Source: Isoetes taiwanensis
Taxonomy: Eukaryota > Streptophyta > Lycopodiopsida > Isoetales > Isoetaceae
Length of the DNA: 64,000 nucleotides
Assembly (NCBI GenBank): GCA_021234155.1
Contig: JAJEKV010000093.1
Coordinates: forward strand, 306,001 to 370,000
Direction of reading: 5' to 3'
Part shown: piece after piece, positions 1 to 11,507 of the stretch
How the letters are laid out: each line of letters begins with the position of its first letter
Position numbering within the stretch: the stretch's first letter is position 1
Program-made: the position numbers and the translations under genes
Notes under the pieces: generated by a model
Told to the model about the DNA's origin: nothing
Database searches by the model: none
What the model saw: only the letters and a program-made list of their open reading frames with translations

Positions 1-331
1 ACCGGTTTCATAACTCATTGAGAAAACAAACTGCAGAGATTGAAATGGCGAAATGATATTTGTACTGATTCAGCAAATACAAAATTGGAAATGTGCTACG
101 AAATGGGATATCTGGTGCCGTGTCCAAATGGGATACTTTTGTATGAGTCGCGCCCAGCGTGACATATCTGTATTTGGTAAATTTATATAACTTTCTTATG
201 TATTTTACAAAATTATGGTCTATACGTGTCGCGCGCACTGTTGCGCGTAGCGCGGTGTAGGCATTGTATAGATAATTCATTTATTGTTATTGCATACAAT
301 ACTTTTCCTCAACCTTTCTTCTAATTTTCAG
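1..331. other. upstream region of DUF7869-like remnant, no gene seen
   Basis: I see no convincing gene. The last bases (322-331) are a pyrimidine-rich tract ending in TTTTCAG, which looks like a 3' splice site before the coding-like sequence that follows. The related copy near 58.1 kb has a similar acceptor-like tract at its own start, so this stretch may be the end of an intron or the 5' flank of that element. Confidence 0.4.
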
Positions 332-2400
332 ATTTCTCATGAAGCTACTGCTGGGGAACCCTGTGACCAAGAACCTTGAGCATAGAAGAATGATGCTGAT
401 TACATGGATGCGGAAGAGATTAATACAAATAAGAATGAACAGCCACCTGAAGCAAATGCAAAAAATATCTAATGAGGAAAGAAGAATGGTAGTTTCCAGA
501 TTAACATGGAAGAAAGTGATTTTGCATCATCAGTGCAATAGAGGAATTGTTGGTGAAGGTGTGCTTATACTATGGGATTCGATGCACTGCTATAATGGAC
601 AGGCTATTGGTGATGACTTTGTGGGAGTCTCCATTTCCTCAATACAGCTTCATAACTTCAGTGTTGAGCTGAAGGACAAACACTGCTATGCTTGCAATAA
701 TATCAACAGTGGTTTAGAGTTGCCAACCTTGTTGCTCTAGCAAGTGTACTCCACTGAGATAATAGGAAAAGGGATGCTTCAAAGAATTGAGTGTGTTGGA
801 GAAAATAATGTAGTGGTGGATGAAAATAACATTTCTTCCATATCTCCTTTGGATGTATCCATACCAGAAAGAAGGGCCTACAACTTCTTGAAGAGGAAGA
901 AGAGGAAGAAAAAGGTGCGGACTGTAAAAGATACTAACAACTTCAGTGAAGAGACCATGCAAGCCGTCAGAGGGGGGGATTGTGGCTGCCCCAACAACTG
1001 CTTTGGTAGATTCATAGTGAAAGAACTTGTGGAAGTCCGATCAATCTACAAGGAGAAAACTCATGACACTAGAAAAACTTATATTTATAATATCATAGAG
1101 TATACATTTGGGCCATCACCTGATGTCAGGAACAGGGGATTTCCTATTGGTGGGAAATGGATATGCAGCAGTGCAGTAACAACCATACTAGGTATTTCAG
1201 CCTCTACATAGTGGCGATTAAGGCGGAACCAAAAGAGGAGGGCTCAAATAGGTTGGCATGGTAATCGGGGAAAGGCGAGGACAACCCTCAGGGTGCTTGC
1301 AGTTGTTAACTATCATGCTGAGAGTATGCCTCACAAAAGTGCAGTTGATGAAGAAGGATGCAGGAAAGTAGTTCGAATGTTGCCTGCATATTTCACACAA
1401 AAAGTGATTTTACAAATGATCAACAATCTTCTAGAGGAAATGGGTGTGGACAAGGTTTCACAATCAGCCTTCAGCAAGCTCTGGAGTAAGCATTTTTCAG
1501 ATGTCAAAAGTATGCAATATAACAACTTCTCAAAGTGCAATATATGTGTGGAGATCCTGTGTGGAAACCGGAAGATGAGAATATATTGATTTGGAAAGAG
1601 GATGTGGCAGGTGAACCAATGGTGCCGACGGGAGAGCCTAAAGCTATGAAATCATTAAGAGAAGTGAAGGACTATGAACAGACTATGGAAGGGATAATGG
1701 ATTATATAAAGTACTGGGAGAAATCCTTCGCAGATAAATAGCACCAGAGAGAAGAGCGTGCAATGAAGCACTTGTAAATTATTAGAATGAAGTTCGTATA
1801 CTTTTAGGGAGTTTGGACACAAGTAGTAGCATCCTTCGAGAGGGTTGGCTACCTCAAAGTCGATGGAGGCTCGACCATGGTCAATTCCAACCTGATCAGC
1901 AGCCGATCCACTTGATGACAGAGGAGTTTGAAGAGGAGGTGGAAGAGGATGAAGAGCACTATGTTGGACCTAGAAAAGAGCATCCCAAGTATTATGGACT
2001 TGCTCCATATAATCCTAAGATGGATTTGAAGGATGGCCAATATTTGATCGTCAGGCCATCAGATGAAGATACTTATCCTATTTGGTTAGGGTATACCATC
2101 TCGAATGTTTGTAAGGAAGCTAATAACCCTAACAGAAACAAGGTGCGTGTAGAGTGGTGGCGTCCAGTAAGTGGAAAATGAGTCATTACTGAAAAAGAGC
2201 GCTACAAAGATTGTTTTAATAAGCAATGGAAGTATGATGCAAGTGATCCGGCCCAATGGGTGGAAATAAAATCCGTGTTGATGTCATGGAACCCCAGATA
2301 GAGCAAGGTGGATCCGAGAAAGGGGTGCATGAAGATTCCAATCTCTGTGAAGGATAAAGTTCTGAAGTCACTAGAGAAGATAGCCGAACAAGCAAAATAA
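332..2400 (+). pseudogene. DUF7869-like transposase-type gene, internally deleted copy
   Basis: A decayed relative of the gene at 58147-61066. Four coding stretches in changing frames align to it in order. The N-terminal part (about 500-740) matches a W-[KR]-K ... CN ... EG pattern. A basic segment with a Cys-rich motif lies at 890-1200. A block containing SMPHKS, FSKLW, HFSD and FSKCN lies at 1290-1550. The C-terminal part contains LPQSRW, VRPSDEDTYPIWLG and EWW (1813-2181) and ends K-I-P ... at TAA 2398-2400. The sequence jumps from FSKCN directly to the segment after the core, so the MDQ-KT and VGHTHDDID region of the other copy is missing. This internal deletion, together with frameshifts and in-frame stops, makes an active product very unlikely. 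Family assignment rests on motif resemblance to DUF7869 proteins, which look transposase-derived; it was not confirmed by search. Confidence 0.7.
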
Positions 2401-2423
2401 AGTACGAGAGTCCATGAGTATCT

Positions 2424-2612
2424 TATGATGTGAATCTTACTTTCATTGTAATCCTACTTTCAGTGCATTTTCATTGTATTCGTGCTTTCATTGTAATCTT
2501 ACTTTCAGTATATGAGTATCTTACTCTACTTGAATGTGAAATACTGGCTTGTGATTATCTACTTGAGTTACATCTATTTGAATGTGGGATACTGGCTTGT
2601 GATAAGTGTTAA
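2424..2612 (+). repeat. short degenerate tandem repeats after the DUF7869-like remnant
   Basis: The motif TTTCATTGTAATC(T)TACTTTCA recurs about three times at 2424-2510. It is followed by two copies of a segment reading TACTTGA...TGTGA/GGATACTGGCTTGTGAT (2526-2602). These give short spurious open frames. Probably 3' flank of the preceding element. Confidence 0.5.
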
Positions 2613-3060
2613 CTTGTAATTTGAGACATGTTAGAATTAAGGCTGATAATAAAAAATATTTACATGCAATTCCACATTGTTAAAATTGGGGTTGTCACTA
2701 TTTGTAAATTTCAAAATGATGGAATAATTTCAAAATAATGGAATCGTGGTTGCCAGTTGATACTTGCAACATGGAGGTTACAGAGGTTGAGATGATGGGA
2801 ATGGAGATTGAGTATCAACTCTTGAATCATGAACTTAGTCTCATGGAATGCGGACCATATGTAGCCTCTTCCTCCAACCAGAAAAGCAGCATACTTTTGT
2901 ATCTTGAGAAACTATCAACTAATTTTTAATGCTTTCAAGAACATATAATTTCTAGAAGTGATGTACACAAAAGTTGATTGGCTTGTTGGATTGTCAGTAT
3001 AATGTTCTTGTCTCTTCTACTGGTTCTTCTAATGCTTATAGCATGAAAATCGTCCATCAA
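2613..3060. other. no gene seen
   Basis: AT-rich sequence with a few short open frames lacking recognisable domains. Nothing supportable between the DUF7869-like remnant and the LINE fragment. Confidence 0.4.
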
Positions 3061-3073
3061 TATCACTTTCACA

Positions 3074-3510
3074 AAGACAGATGCCTTTGGATGTTGGATT
3101 ATTATTAAGTGGAAGGACGAAGATCACGCATGGGAGTTGGTTAACACTTATGCGCACAATAGTCCAAGTCAAAAAAGGGCTTTATGGGCTACATAGAGGA
3201 GCAACTTTTGTAGGCTTGGCCATGATGTAACTTGGTTGCTAGTAGGCGATTTCAACATGGTGGAGCTTGAGGCTGACAGGAGCAGCAGGGGGAGCGTGGT
3301 GCAAACTTTAACATGATCAGTGGGTGCCGCTCCTTCAGGATTCTGGGCTTAAAGAAATCAATAGTGATCCATCTTTTATTTGCTATAATGGATGGATCAG
3401 TGCTATAGTACACGTGGTCAATTATACGCATAGACATTAACCAACCCAACTCTTGCCCTTTGTCAAACCACTTGATTATGACCCACCGGGTAAATGACAC
3501 TGCAATATTT
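3074..3510 (+). pseudogene. LINE (L1-type) APE endonuclease fragment
   Basis: One frame from 3074 reads about 80 codons with the hallmarks of the apurinic-type endonuclease of plant L1 elements. These are a V-N-T-Y-A-H-N-S-P-S-Q-K-R-A-L-W stretch, then W-L-L-V-G-D-F-N-M-V-E, then the D-R-S that follows the catalytic GDFN motif. An in-frame TAG lies between the two motifs and a TGA follows soon after. A weaker continuation (about 3370-3500) resembles the later part of the same domain. No intact reverse transcriptase is attached. This is a dead 5' segment of a non-LTR retrotransposon. Confidence 0.75.
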
Positions 3511-3524
3511 GTCAATCTTAAAAT

Positions 3525-4035
3525 GATAATATGCAACTAGGTGGTATGAACCCTAATACACTAGTGAAGGTTATGATGAAAAACATGGAGTCTACAATGC
3601 AGGTTAGACATGGGTGTATAATACGTTGCATTAGTTTTACTACTGAGACAAGGCTTGATATTTTCTTTTTAGAATGGGGATTTTTGGCAAGTTTTTTCAC
3701 AAGCCATGTGGATGATGCCTTTGCCGGGCATGCATTTTGAAGATTAGGATCAGTCCTTCAAGTTGAAACTGACCTAGTGAAGCTTGAGCAATGCAGGAAA
3801 AAAGAGTTATTCATTGCTTAAAGGTTTGGTGACTTGGCTATGTCATTTTGTAGCGGCTTTAGAAAACTTCATCAGAAAAGGCATTTGCACATGGACTTGC
3901 AGCAATGTCTTGCTTCATTTTGACTTTGGGAAGGTGAAGGGCTGTACAGATCCCCAGGCTGTTTATATTGGCATCTGTCAGGAACAAAATTTAAAGATCA
4001 GCCAACGAGCTTACAAAAATCAAGTTATTAACTAG
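3525..4035 (+). repeat. unidentified coding-like repeat, copy 1 (other copy 20476-20980, minus)
   Basis: Conceptual translation contains ...FLASFFTSHVDDAFAGHAF and continues to about 4035 in other frames. The same protein-like sequence (SLASFFTSHGVNAFVEHAF) is encoded on the minus strand at 20476-20664, preceded there by a matching NSNMLVKAM segment at 20671-20979. Conservation at protein level between two diverged copies argues for an old coding transposon segment. I do not recognise the family. Both copies carry stops and frameshifts. Confidence 0.5.
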
Positions 4036-4212
4036 ATTTGGTATACATAAAATATTGCTCAAATTTGTTGTTTCTTTTTGCAAGTCAAGCAGCTCTGATA
4101 TCCCAGTTTCTTCAACATTCTGCAATTCTTCATCTCCCATTTGGACAAAAGTTGCAGACTTAGTTTATTTTTTAGAGCATCAATAGTGTTGATTACTGAT
4201 CTCTTAGCCTCA

Positions 4213-4527
4213 CTATCTATGAAGATTACTATCATTAGTCTCATTTTCTAAAATAGAGTGAGCAGTATAGACACTTACCTCAGCTTCAAATCCTCCTCTT
4301 CTGAATTTGCGCTTTGTGTTAAGACTTGCAATACCTTCATCTCTTCCTTTACTTCCTCTTCCTTTAACAGTGTTTGAGCTTCCTCTATCACCAAAGCCTC
4401 TTCCTTTACTAAGTCTTGAATCCTTAGGACTTGAGTAGTTGGCTGCCATATGGTCGTAGCCATTACAGTTAAAGCATTTGCTTTCCTTCATCTTTGGGCA
4501 AGTAGTCTTTAGCATTAGAGACGTCAC
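4213..4527 (-). pseudogene. retrotransposon gag zinc-knuckle fragment
   Basis: The minus-strand frame has C-F-N-C-N-G-Y-D-H-M-A-A-N-Y near residue 18. This is a CX2CX4HX4C zinc knuckle whose last Cys has become Tyr. It is followed by a Gly/Arg/Lys-rich stretch (KGRGFGDRG...), the usual setting of a Copia-type gag nucleocapsid. The sequence then runs toward 4059 in another frame without a recognisable protease motif. A fragment only, with a key zinc ligand lost. Confidence 0.6.
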
Positions 4528-6273
4528 ATGATGTACTAAACAGGTGCATTTGCACTGTTTACTTTATAATTCATATAAAATTGAAGGTTTAATATTCAAT
4601 CAAACCATTCTTAAATATTAATATGTGGCAGTTATATTGCATAAAAAAGTACCTAAAATCCATCAGTCTCCATTCTTGAGAGTTACACATAGGTAAGCCC
4701 AAGGAAGTCAAGTTAGTTTTGTTTCATGTTAAGATAAAGTAAACTGTTTCGATAAGAAGATTTTTATGATTTTTTTTTATTATTTTTTATTTTTGTATTT
4801 TTTTTCACGAGTTAAAGAGTAAGACACAAAAAACTGCACCTCAATCCGAGGTTTGAAAAGGGAATAGTTGTTCGAACATGACAGGATCAAAAACTATTGC
4901 TTGTCTTCTGTGAACTATTCCCAAATTAAATCTCTAAGTTTTATAGGAAAATGAATTTTGACCTAAAGTTTTGAATATAAGTAGTAGACGACTTGCTTTA
5001 TTTAAGGTATAAGTAGTAGACAAGTTGCTTTATTTAAGGAAATGTCCATTAGCCTTGATGTTGAAGTTTGTGAATTTTCCTTATTTTTTCGAGTAGAAGT
5101 GATTGATAACTTTTGTCTATGTAGGAGGAAAATAATTCAAGGTCGTCCTCAAAAAAATTATTTTATGAAAGGTACCACGATATGCAATCACCCAAAAAAA
5201 AAACACATAAAAAGAGCATAGAGTTCGTTCTGAAGAAATAACAAAAGGTTGTATAAATGAGACCATTATTGGACCACATTCATTTTGAAATCAAGAACTC
5301 CCTCACGTTAATCGATCTCAATCTCAATTGCGGGATATAACCCCATAAGCTACTCTATTCATTAAAAGTAACTAATGCTCATGATTTTGAGGTTTAGAGT
5401 AAAGGTTTTATTGTTCTTTCCAAGTTATCTATTTAAATATGCGTTCCATAGATTTTCTAAAATCTATGCATTGAATGTGACTTGAAAACTTATATTTTCA
5501 AACTTTCCAAGTTGTGGAAGCAATGGAAAAGGAACGAAGAACAAATATGAAAAGCTATAATTATGAACAGTAAAGATAGACTGCTATGTCTATTTCCCAT
5601 TGCTAGTCCACATGGCTTAGGATCATTTAAGAAGCCAGAACATCCGCATCTTAATCAGATTTAAACTCGCCTTTACAATATAAATATCTCATGTATAGTA
5701 TATTCTATCTGAGAATATTAGTTGGTTGCTGTGATTGCATTATTAAAGATAAGATAAGATAAGATGAATGCCCACTTACCTCTTCTGTTAGAGAAGGTCG
5801 AAAATCATCATATCATTGTATAGGTGACAAATGAACAATAAATAGAACTAGTGATAAGAATAAGAAAGATTTACTTCTCCACCTAATTTGTCTAGTTGTG
5901 GACCATAATGGACCATGCCTATTTATATTCAAATCTTGCATGTAGTAGTATATTAATTTTAACATCACATTGGAGATCTATGTTGCCAAGTAAGGCTTAA
6001 ATCCATAAAAAGTATAGTCTATCATGAAAGACAAGCTAAAGTTACTATTATCATATCTAAACTACGGCACTCCTAAGCAGCAAACAGGTATACGAAACTT
6101 ATGATAGCAAGAAAAATGATTTCTTCGAATTTTGCACTAAGACGATACAAACTATATTTGGAACTTCTATCGCATGTTTTATGAATCATGAATTAGAAAA
6201 GAATGTTAGCTTGCTTCAAAATATAGCAAGCACCAAAAATAGTCCATGCCTTTTCAGGGTGTAGTAGCAACCA
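4528..6273. other. AT-rich intergenic sequence, no gene seen
   Basis: No long open frame or recognisable domain on either strand. Contains poly-T/A tracts (about 4770-4805 and 5190-5215) and a short direct repeat, AAGTAGTAGACNA(G/C)TTGCTTTATTTAAGG, at about 4979-5040. Confidence 0.4.
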
Positions 6274-6290
6274 CAGGGATAGGTTCAATG
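6274..6290 (+). repeat. hAT-type terminal sequence CAGGGATAGGTTC
   Basis: The 13-mer matches both termini of the complete hAT element at 19184-19904 and, with one change, the end at 34122-34134. It opens an AT-rich stretch upstream of a hAT transposase C-terminus, so it could be one end of the parent element. A matching opposite end was not found. Confidence 0.45.
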
Positions 6291-6429
6291 CTGCATATAT
6301 TTTATACTTAATACGTATGAATTGTATGATACGGCATAATTTTGAAGCATAATATGTCAAAAATACAGCGAAAAACGGCATCGAAAAACTTTTGCATACG
6401 GGAAAATAAAGCTCTACTATCTCAATGGG

Positions 6430-6999
6430 CCAGACTATAAACTCTTCATTGCCGAGTTAATTAAGTATTTGAACTTAAATGGAAGATGGGCATATTAAGA
6501 ACTGCATGATGCGTTGGAGAGTCACAAAAAAGAGCTCAATATAGGATCCTATGCATGATGGCATGCCCAGGGGCAAGTTATAGATATGACCCTTGCAATG
6601 ACAATCCTATCCTTGGTATCTTTTAATAATACTAGCGAGAGGAGTTGGAGTGCCTATAAGTAGATACATAGTGCCAGCCAAAATCGCTTACTGTATAAGA
6701 AAGCTGACAAACTTGTATATAACTTTTTCAGTTCGCGACTCTTGGATTGCAACAGTAGTCTAGCTGTTGTGGATAAGCTACAGTTTTCATTCATGGATGT
6801 AGATTCCAAAGTGAACGAGAACAACTTCGAAGATAGTTAGGATGAGCAACTTCCAGTAACTGCTGCAGCCCATGTTGACACAGACATTCAACGTACTCAA
6901 TTCATTGATGACGAAGATCATGTAGAAAACATATTCTCAGATGAATTCAAGGACAGCCAAGGGAGTGAAGAATCCGACACGGGAAGGTCAGGTGGCTAA
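6430..6999 (+). pseudogene. hAT transposase C-terminal dimerisation region, degraded
   Basis: The frame that reads ACA ATC at 6601 gives LAMTILSLVSFNNTSERSW, then SAYK-stop-IHSASQNRLLYKKADKLVYNFF..RLL. This is the conserved hAT C-terminal pattern (SERxWSxYxxIHSxxRNRLxxxKAxxLVYxxxNLRLL). An acidic tail follows, ending at TAA 6997-6999. In-frame stops at 6661-6663 and 6838-6840 show it is dead. Upstream W-H-A-Q-G fits the segment just before the dimerisation motif. The BED finger and catalytic DDE residues are not visible. A repeat unit found twice more in the window begins directly after the stop, and is probably the 3' non-coding part of this hAT family. Confidence 0.75.
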
Positions 7000-7000
7000 A

Positions 7001-8085
7001 GACTGATTTTATATGCAGTATATCAATCACAAATCACAACCCCAGGCAAGCAAATTGCAAAGTCTATGCAATGGATTAAATCCTCATTCTACTAGCAATT
7101 CATGAAGCTCAAATCGAGATGAAGCATTAGGGATTTTTTGAGATCATAAAAGGGCCTTCTAAGAATTGCTGACTAAGTTATATGAACAACCAATCAGAAA
7201 ACAGAACTGGTAATCCAGTCAGCAAAACAGTTATAACTAACTCACTGGATCACATTTTCTAGCATAAGTGTTGATAGAAAAGTCCAAATGAGCTCTTGTT
7301 TGGTGCAATAGATAGATCTCATTGAGATCTTTCCAACCAACCTTGGGTGATTTGCATATCTTTTAGCCCGGTGAGAATAGTAAAAAATGGTAAAAACTAT
7401 ATTTTTTGGAGTTTTGACAATCATAAGTGGTTAAAATATGTGCAAAGCCTAAGATTGGAATGATCTCGACGAGATCTATCCATTGCACTAAACGAGAGCT
7501 CATTTGGACTTTTCTATCAATAGTTATGCTAGAAAATGTGATCCAGTGAGTTAGTTATAACAGTTTTGCTGACTGGACCCGTCAGACTCTAATTTCTGAT
7601 TGGTAGTTCATTTATCTTCATTTGGCTTAGTTGGCATGTTTTGAAGGCCCCTTTTTAATCTCAAAAAAACCCTAATGGAGAAGAGAGATAACATAAATCT
7701 GGCTGTTCATCCTCCTCTTCTATTATTACTTCTTCCATGGAACACTCTATGCAATAGATAATCTCCTCCAAGAGCAAGAGTGAAAGAGAGAGAGAATGAG
7801 GAGACGTATCCCTTCTTTTAAAACTTACACAACAAATCTCAGCCCTTCATCTTTGAACAATCTCCACCGTTAGATCTCCAATAACTTACGTGTCCTTCCA
7901 GATCATGCCACCTCATCACAACTCTAACCATTGAAAAATATTATATAAGGACTTTTATACCCCTTCAAGTCCATAGGTTCTACAACTGCGCTCAAAAATG
8001 ACAACACTCCAATCTTTTCACAGTTCCTCAAGCACAATTTGACTCCAAGAGCATAACTATGAACAAATCATATCTTCTACGTTAT
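7001..8085 (+). repeat. hAT-associated repeat unit, copy 1
   Basis: Begins GACTGATTTTATATGCAG just after the hAT stop codon and runs to about 8085. The same unit occurs at 17832-18578 and 18846-20520. Shared landmarks are the GGCAAGCAAATTGCAAAGTC block, the GAGGAGACGTA block, and a closing segment with CAATTTGACTCCAA. Copy 1 is interrupted by a foldback MITE (7125-7677) and has a short deletion near 8025 relative to the others. Confidence 0.75.
7125..7677. mobile_element. foldback MITE with about 210-bp inverted arms
   Basis: The left arm, starting CATTAGGGATTTTTTGAGAT, is the reverse complement of the right arm, ending ATCTCAAAAAAACCCTAATG. Pairing runs from 7125 to about 7340 against about 7460-7677 with scattered mismatches, around a central spacer. 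The paralogous unit at 17941-17965 lacks the element and reads straight through (GATGAAG joined to GGGAAGAGAG), so the boundaries are well supported. I see no clear target-site duplication longer than one base. No coding capacity. Superfamily not assigned. Confidence 0.85.
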
Positions 8086-9493
8086 TCCCCCTCAAATTAC
8101 TCGACGTACCGACAAGTTCTTCAAAATTAGGTCTTCAACATCTTCGACTTGTAAAGGTAATAAAGATAGCATTGCAACTTAACAAAACCCAATATCCAAA
8201 TGTCTTCAATTCTTTAAAAGCATCCTAGAAGTCTTCCAAGGAAAAGAAAAAATTAAAACTCTAATACCATTGCCTCAATCGACGATTCTATGGCTTCATA
8301 TAAATGTAATCATTTCAAAGATGGCAAGTCCCATCTAGGTCAGTGGCGCCCTCGCTCTTCTGCCGTGGCATGGTGCTCAGTCCCCTCTCCATAATGCTCT
8401 CTAATAACTTAGATTGGTCATGTGGTGTCGCCTTTTCTTTAAGGTCTGTCACCTCCATCACTTAAATAAAAAAAAAAACTTGAACAACTTCCTTTGATGC
8501 CTTCAAATAATAGAGGTATTCAAACATTAGCCTTCATTAGATTGCAAGAACAAAATACCGACCATTGTATTTTGATCTTCGTACTTGACTGGGAAATCTT
8601 CAACATAAGAATTCAACTTTAACACTAGACCTGTCCCTGGGACCGTTCCTGATCCATGGACCAGAACTGGCCCACATGACCTCTGCCACTTAAACCCACG
8701 TAACTCACGAAAGAAATTTCAATTTTATAATATACCACCGTCATTTGAGTCTTCACTTATTTCTTAATGACTTCTGAGAATTTCAAGACCGATGAGGTCA
8801 CCTATACCTTGTGGTGATTGCTCAAACATTGGAGAATTTGGCAGTTTCTGCACCAGTCCAGAACTGTCTTCTTTGATATTTCTAGCATAAAGTGTCCTAA
8901 ACCTTGCTAAAGTTGGAGGTATTCACCTGTTTATCATAGAATACATTGAGTTTTATGTTCCCATATTTTCTTGCTATCATTTGAAATCGGTGGAAGCCGC
9001 CAAACCCTATTTTGATCAAAAAAGCTACTTGAGGTTTAAGAATTGTTACTCTCTCATTATAACAAGTTTTGATTTAATTCCTGTGGCCATGGGTTGCTAA
9101 CTATACAAAGTATAGTTTCATGATTTTTTGGAGTTTAAATAAGTCATGTTAACCTTAATATTTACTAAAAGAATCTACTATACAGAATTCTGGACAAAAG
9201 TATATGTTAAAATGCTCCAATAACAACCATCCATAATGCCATGTGGGCAATAAATGATGTGTTCTATTTATATCTATATAGAACATAACTTTTATCAACT
9301 TACATATAGTATAACTAGGGTGTAACCATGCAATTTTTGGAATTCAAACATGATGTACAACGGCCAGATTAACATATTAGAGCATAAAAAATTGGGTCAA
9401 CTCCATAATTATAGGTCCAAAACTCCACAATGATTAAGCTAGTGATGTTTATTGATGAATTCAAGTGGATGTTGTGAAGTTTAGCCATGACAA
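8086..9493. other. no gene seen
   Basis: Non-coding sequence between the hAT-associated repeat and the Helitron. No supportable open frame or domain on either strand. Confidence 0.35.
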
Positions 9494-10129
9494 TCTATAT
9501 ATAGTAATAATGGAGTTTTGGGATAATCTGTGCGCAGTTTGAGCCGTCGATTTTTTTATTTTATTTTGGTTCGTTGGATTTTCGGTTTCACTTTTGTTTG
9601 ATCCGATGCATCACTTTCTTCCTCTCACCCAGGTTTGATGCGATGCCCACATCCTGTCCGACGGCGAAAGTCGTGTTCCATCGACCTTTTGCCCAAATGT
9701 TCATGATGCTGGGTTTATTCTGGATTTTATGGAAGCGGCTTTCATATCACAGACCTATTGATACAAATTTCAAAGCATTCTGACGGTTTGATCTCTTTGA
9801 TTTTAAAAATTCTTTGCAAACGATTCTTGGTTCTTTTAAAAATCCTTTGCAACTTTTGAATCCCATATAACTTTCATTCCAGTGAATTTATACTCTTCAA
9901 CGATCTTTAATCCATATTTTTCCCATATTTGATCTTGTGGATGGCTTCGTGCATAATAATTTTGATTATCCTGGCTATGGCGGCAACATCTGGTGCAGGG
10001 CAGCAGAGTTTGTCATAGATTTTATCTGCTTTGCCAAATCTTTCTACATTTGCATCTCTTTTGGACTCTACGGAAGGGGCTAAAGAAATTAACGGAACAT
10101 CATCACTCATAATTTTTGCCTCGGAAAAT

Positions 10130-10556
10130 GCTGTTCTTTATCACATTTTACAGAGCTTATAATTCCTATTAAGGATTTGATCCTTCTTGGAACGTAGATA
10201 CTTTCCAAGATGTTTATATTGCTACAGAGCTCATGGACACGGATCTACATAAGCTTCTCCAGTATGAAGAGCACCTTGGAGAAGATTATGTACAGTATTT
10301 CTTCTACCAGCTTCTCAGAGGTCTTAAGTATCTCCATTCTGATAATATTCTTCATCGAGATCTCAAATCAAGCAACATCCTTGCAAATTGCCGTAATTGT
10401 ATTCTTAAAATTTGTGATTTTGGGTTGTCCAGAATCTCTACAGAAGGGGATTTTTTAACTGAAATCATTCCTTATAGAACTGTTAGCAAATCTGGAGTCC
10501 TCTGCTTCTTTGTTTCATCATACTTTGTAACAACAGGTGAAAAAATCCATCTTTAA
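10130..10556 (+). pseudogene. MAP kinase fragment (subdomains V-VII)
   Basis: The reading frame at 10233 gives MDTDLHKLL, then [23 protein letters not shown] (catalytic loop, usually HRDLKPSN) and CDFGLSR (DFG magnesium-binding motif), then S-T-E-G-D-F-L-T-E, matching plant MPKs up to just before the activation-loop TEY. Upstream, [10 protein letters not shown] leads into it. A frame-shifted segment I-I-P-I-K-D at about 10155-10180 corresponds to the preceding 'HENVI..KD' region. The kinase N-lobe, TEY motif and C-lobe are absent, so this is one captured exon-like piece. After about 10464 the sequence turns non-homologous. Confidence 0.8.
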
Positions 10557-10692
10557 ATTTATTAGTTTCATTCAAAAGTCTGTGGGTACTGATCAAATTG
10601 GCATTAACCAGTAGCTAATGTTTAAAGAGATTTTGTTAGGGTCAAACTTTGCAGTAGCACATGGGTTCTGATAAAGGAACTGGTAGCACATT

Positions 10693-10886
10693 AATGTCGT
10701 CGATTCGCGTAGTGAATCGGCATTCTTGCTCAAGACGAGCATGCATGCATTGCATGCGTCGCATGCATGCATCGCATGCGTTTTGGGCCCCCAGGTTGGG
10801 CGTTTGCTACTTATTGCGGAGTTCTTCATCGGCGTTTTCATCCAAGCTTCCTCTTCTCTCAGTGATACCTTATTCTCTTTGAATTG
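10693..10886 (+). repeat. Helitron internal duplicated block, copy 1
   Basis: Shares GTCGTCGATTCG, a GCATGCATG-rich palindromic stretch and GTTTGCTACTTATTGCGGAG with 11061-11246. Both copies contain a run of overlapping GCATGC/ATGCAT palindromes. Open frames over it are in different phases in the two copies, so they are probably not genes. Confidence 0.7.
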
Positions 10887-11060
10887 TTTCGAGGCGGGGA
10901 GGGGCTTCTTCCCTTTTGGTTTGGGCTAATTGGCGTTGCTCTCTCTTTGTCCTGCAAGGCCTTTAGCCTTCATCCTGTGACCTTCGTCCCTCGATCCTAG
11001 TTTGTTAAGGAAGTCCTTTGGTATTGCCGCTTTGTTGGTTTCATGCGGTCGCGATTGCAA

Positions 11061-11246
11061 GAATGTCGTCGATTCGGCGAATCGGCATTCTTGTTCAAAG
11101 GCGAGCATGCATATTCCATCGTCGCATGCATGCATCGCATGATCGTTTTGGGCCTGAGGTTGGCGTTTGCTACTTATTGCGGAGTTCTTCATCGGCGTTT
11201 CATCAAAGCTTCCTCTTCTCTCAAACGGTACCTTATTCTCTTTGAA
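11061..11246 (+). repeat. Helitron internal duplicated block, copy 2
   Basis: Second copy of the block at 10693-10886, about 370 bp downstream. Copies differ by small indels, many at or next to CG-rich palindromic positions. Confidence 0.7.
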
Positions 11247-11450
11247 CCCACCCTCCCCCTTCTTTGTTTATTATATTTTGTACAAGTTATCATGTTTTTC
11301 CACCTTTGGGTGATGCTATTCTCCGGTATGTTTCTCGCTTGTTGTGTTGGTGATGTGTGTGTACGGGTTGGCGAAAGTGCCATCCGTTTTGACTTCTCCA
11401 TGCGGGGGTTTTTGGGAGCGATTCTATGCCTTACGTTTGTCTAAGCCCCT

Positions 11451-11507
11451 TGCCGAAGGCTTATCACTAGGGTTTTTCCTCGAAAACCCGGTGATAAGCT
11501 TTCGGCA
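11451..11507. repeat. strong hairpin with AGGGTTTTTCCTCGAAAACCC loop region
   Basis: The outer stem TGCCGAAGGCTTATCAC pairs with GTGATAAGCTTTCGGCA, and an inner GGGTTTT/AAAACCC stem extends it. The inner part resembles the GGTTTTTCCCTCGAAAACCC core of the SINE-like elements at 28961-29342 and 18966-19157. Confidence 0.7.

Noticed and set aside
9907-10110. 67-codon minus-strand frame (FGKADKIYDKLCC...) as a gene
   Set aside because: No domain recognised, and it lies inside the Helitron just upstream of a plus-strand MAPK fragment; chance cannot be excluded.
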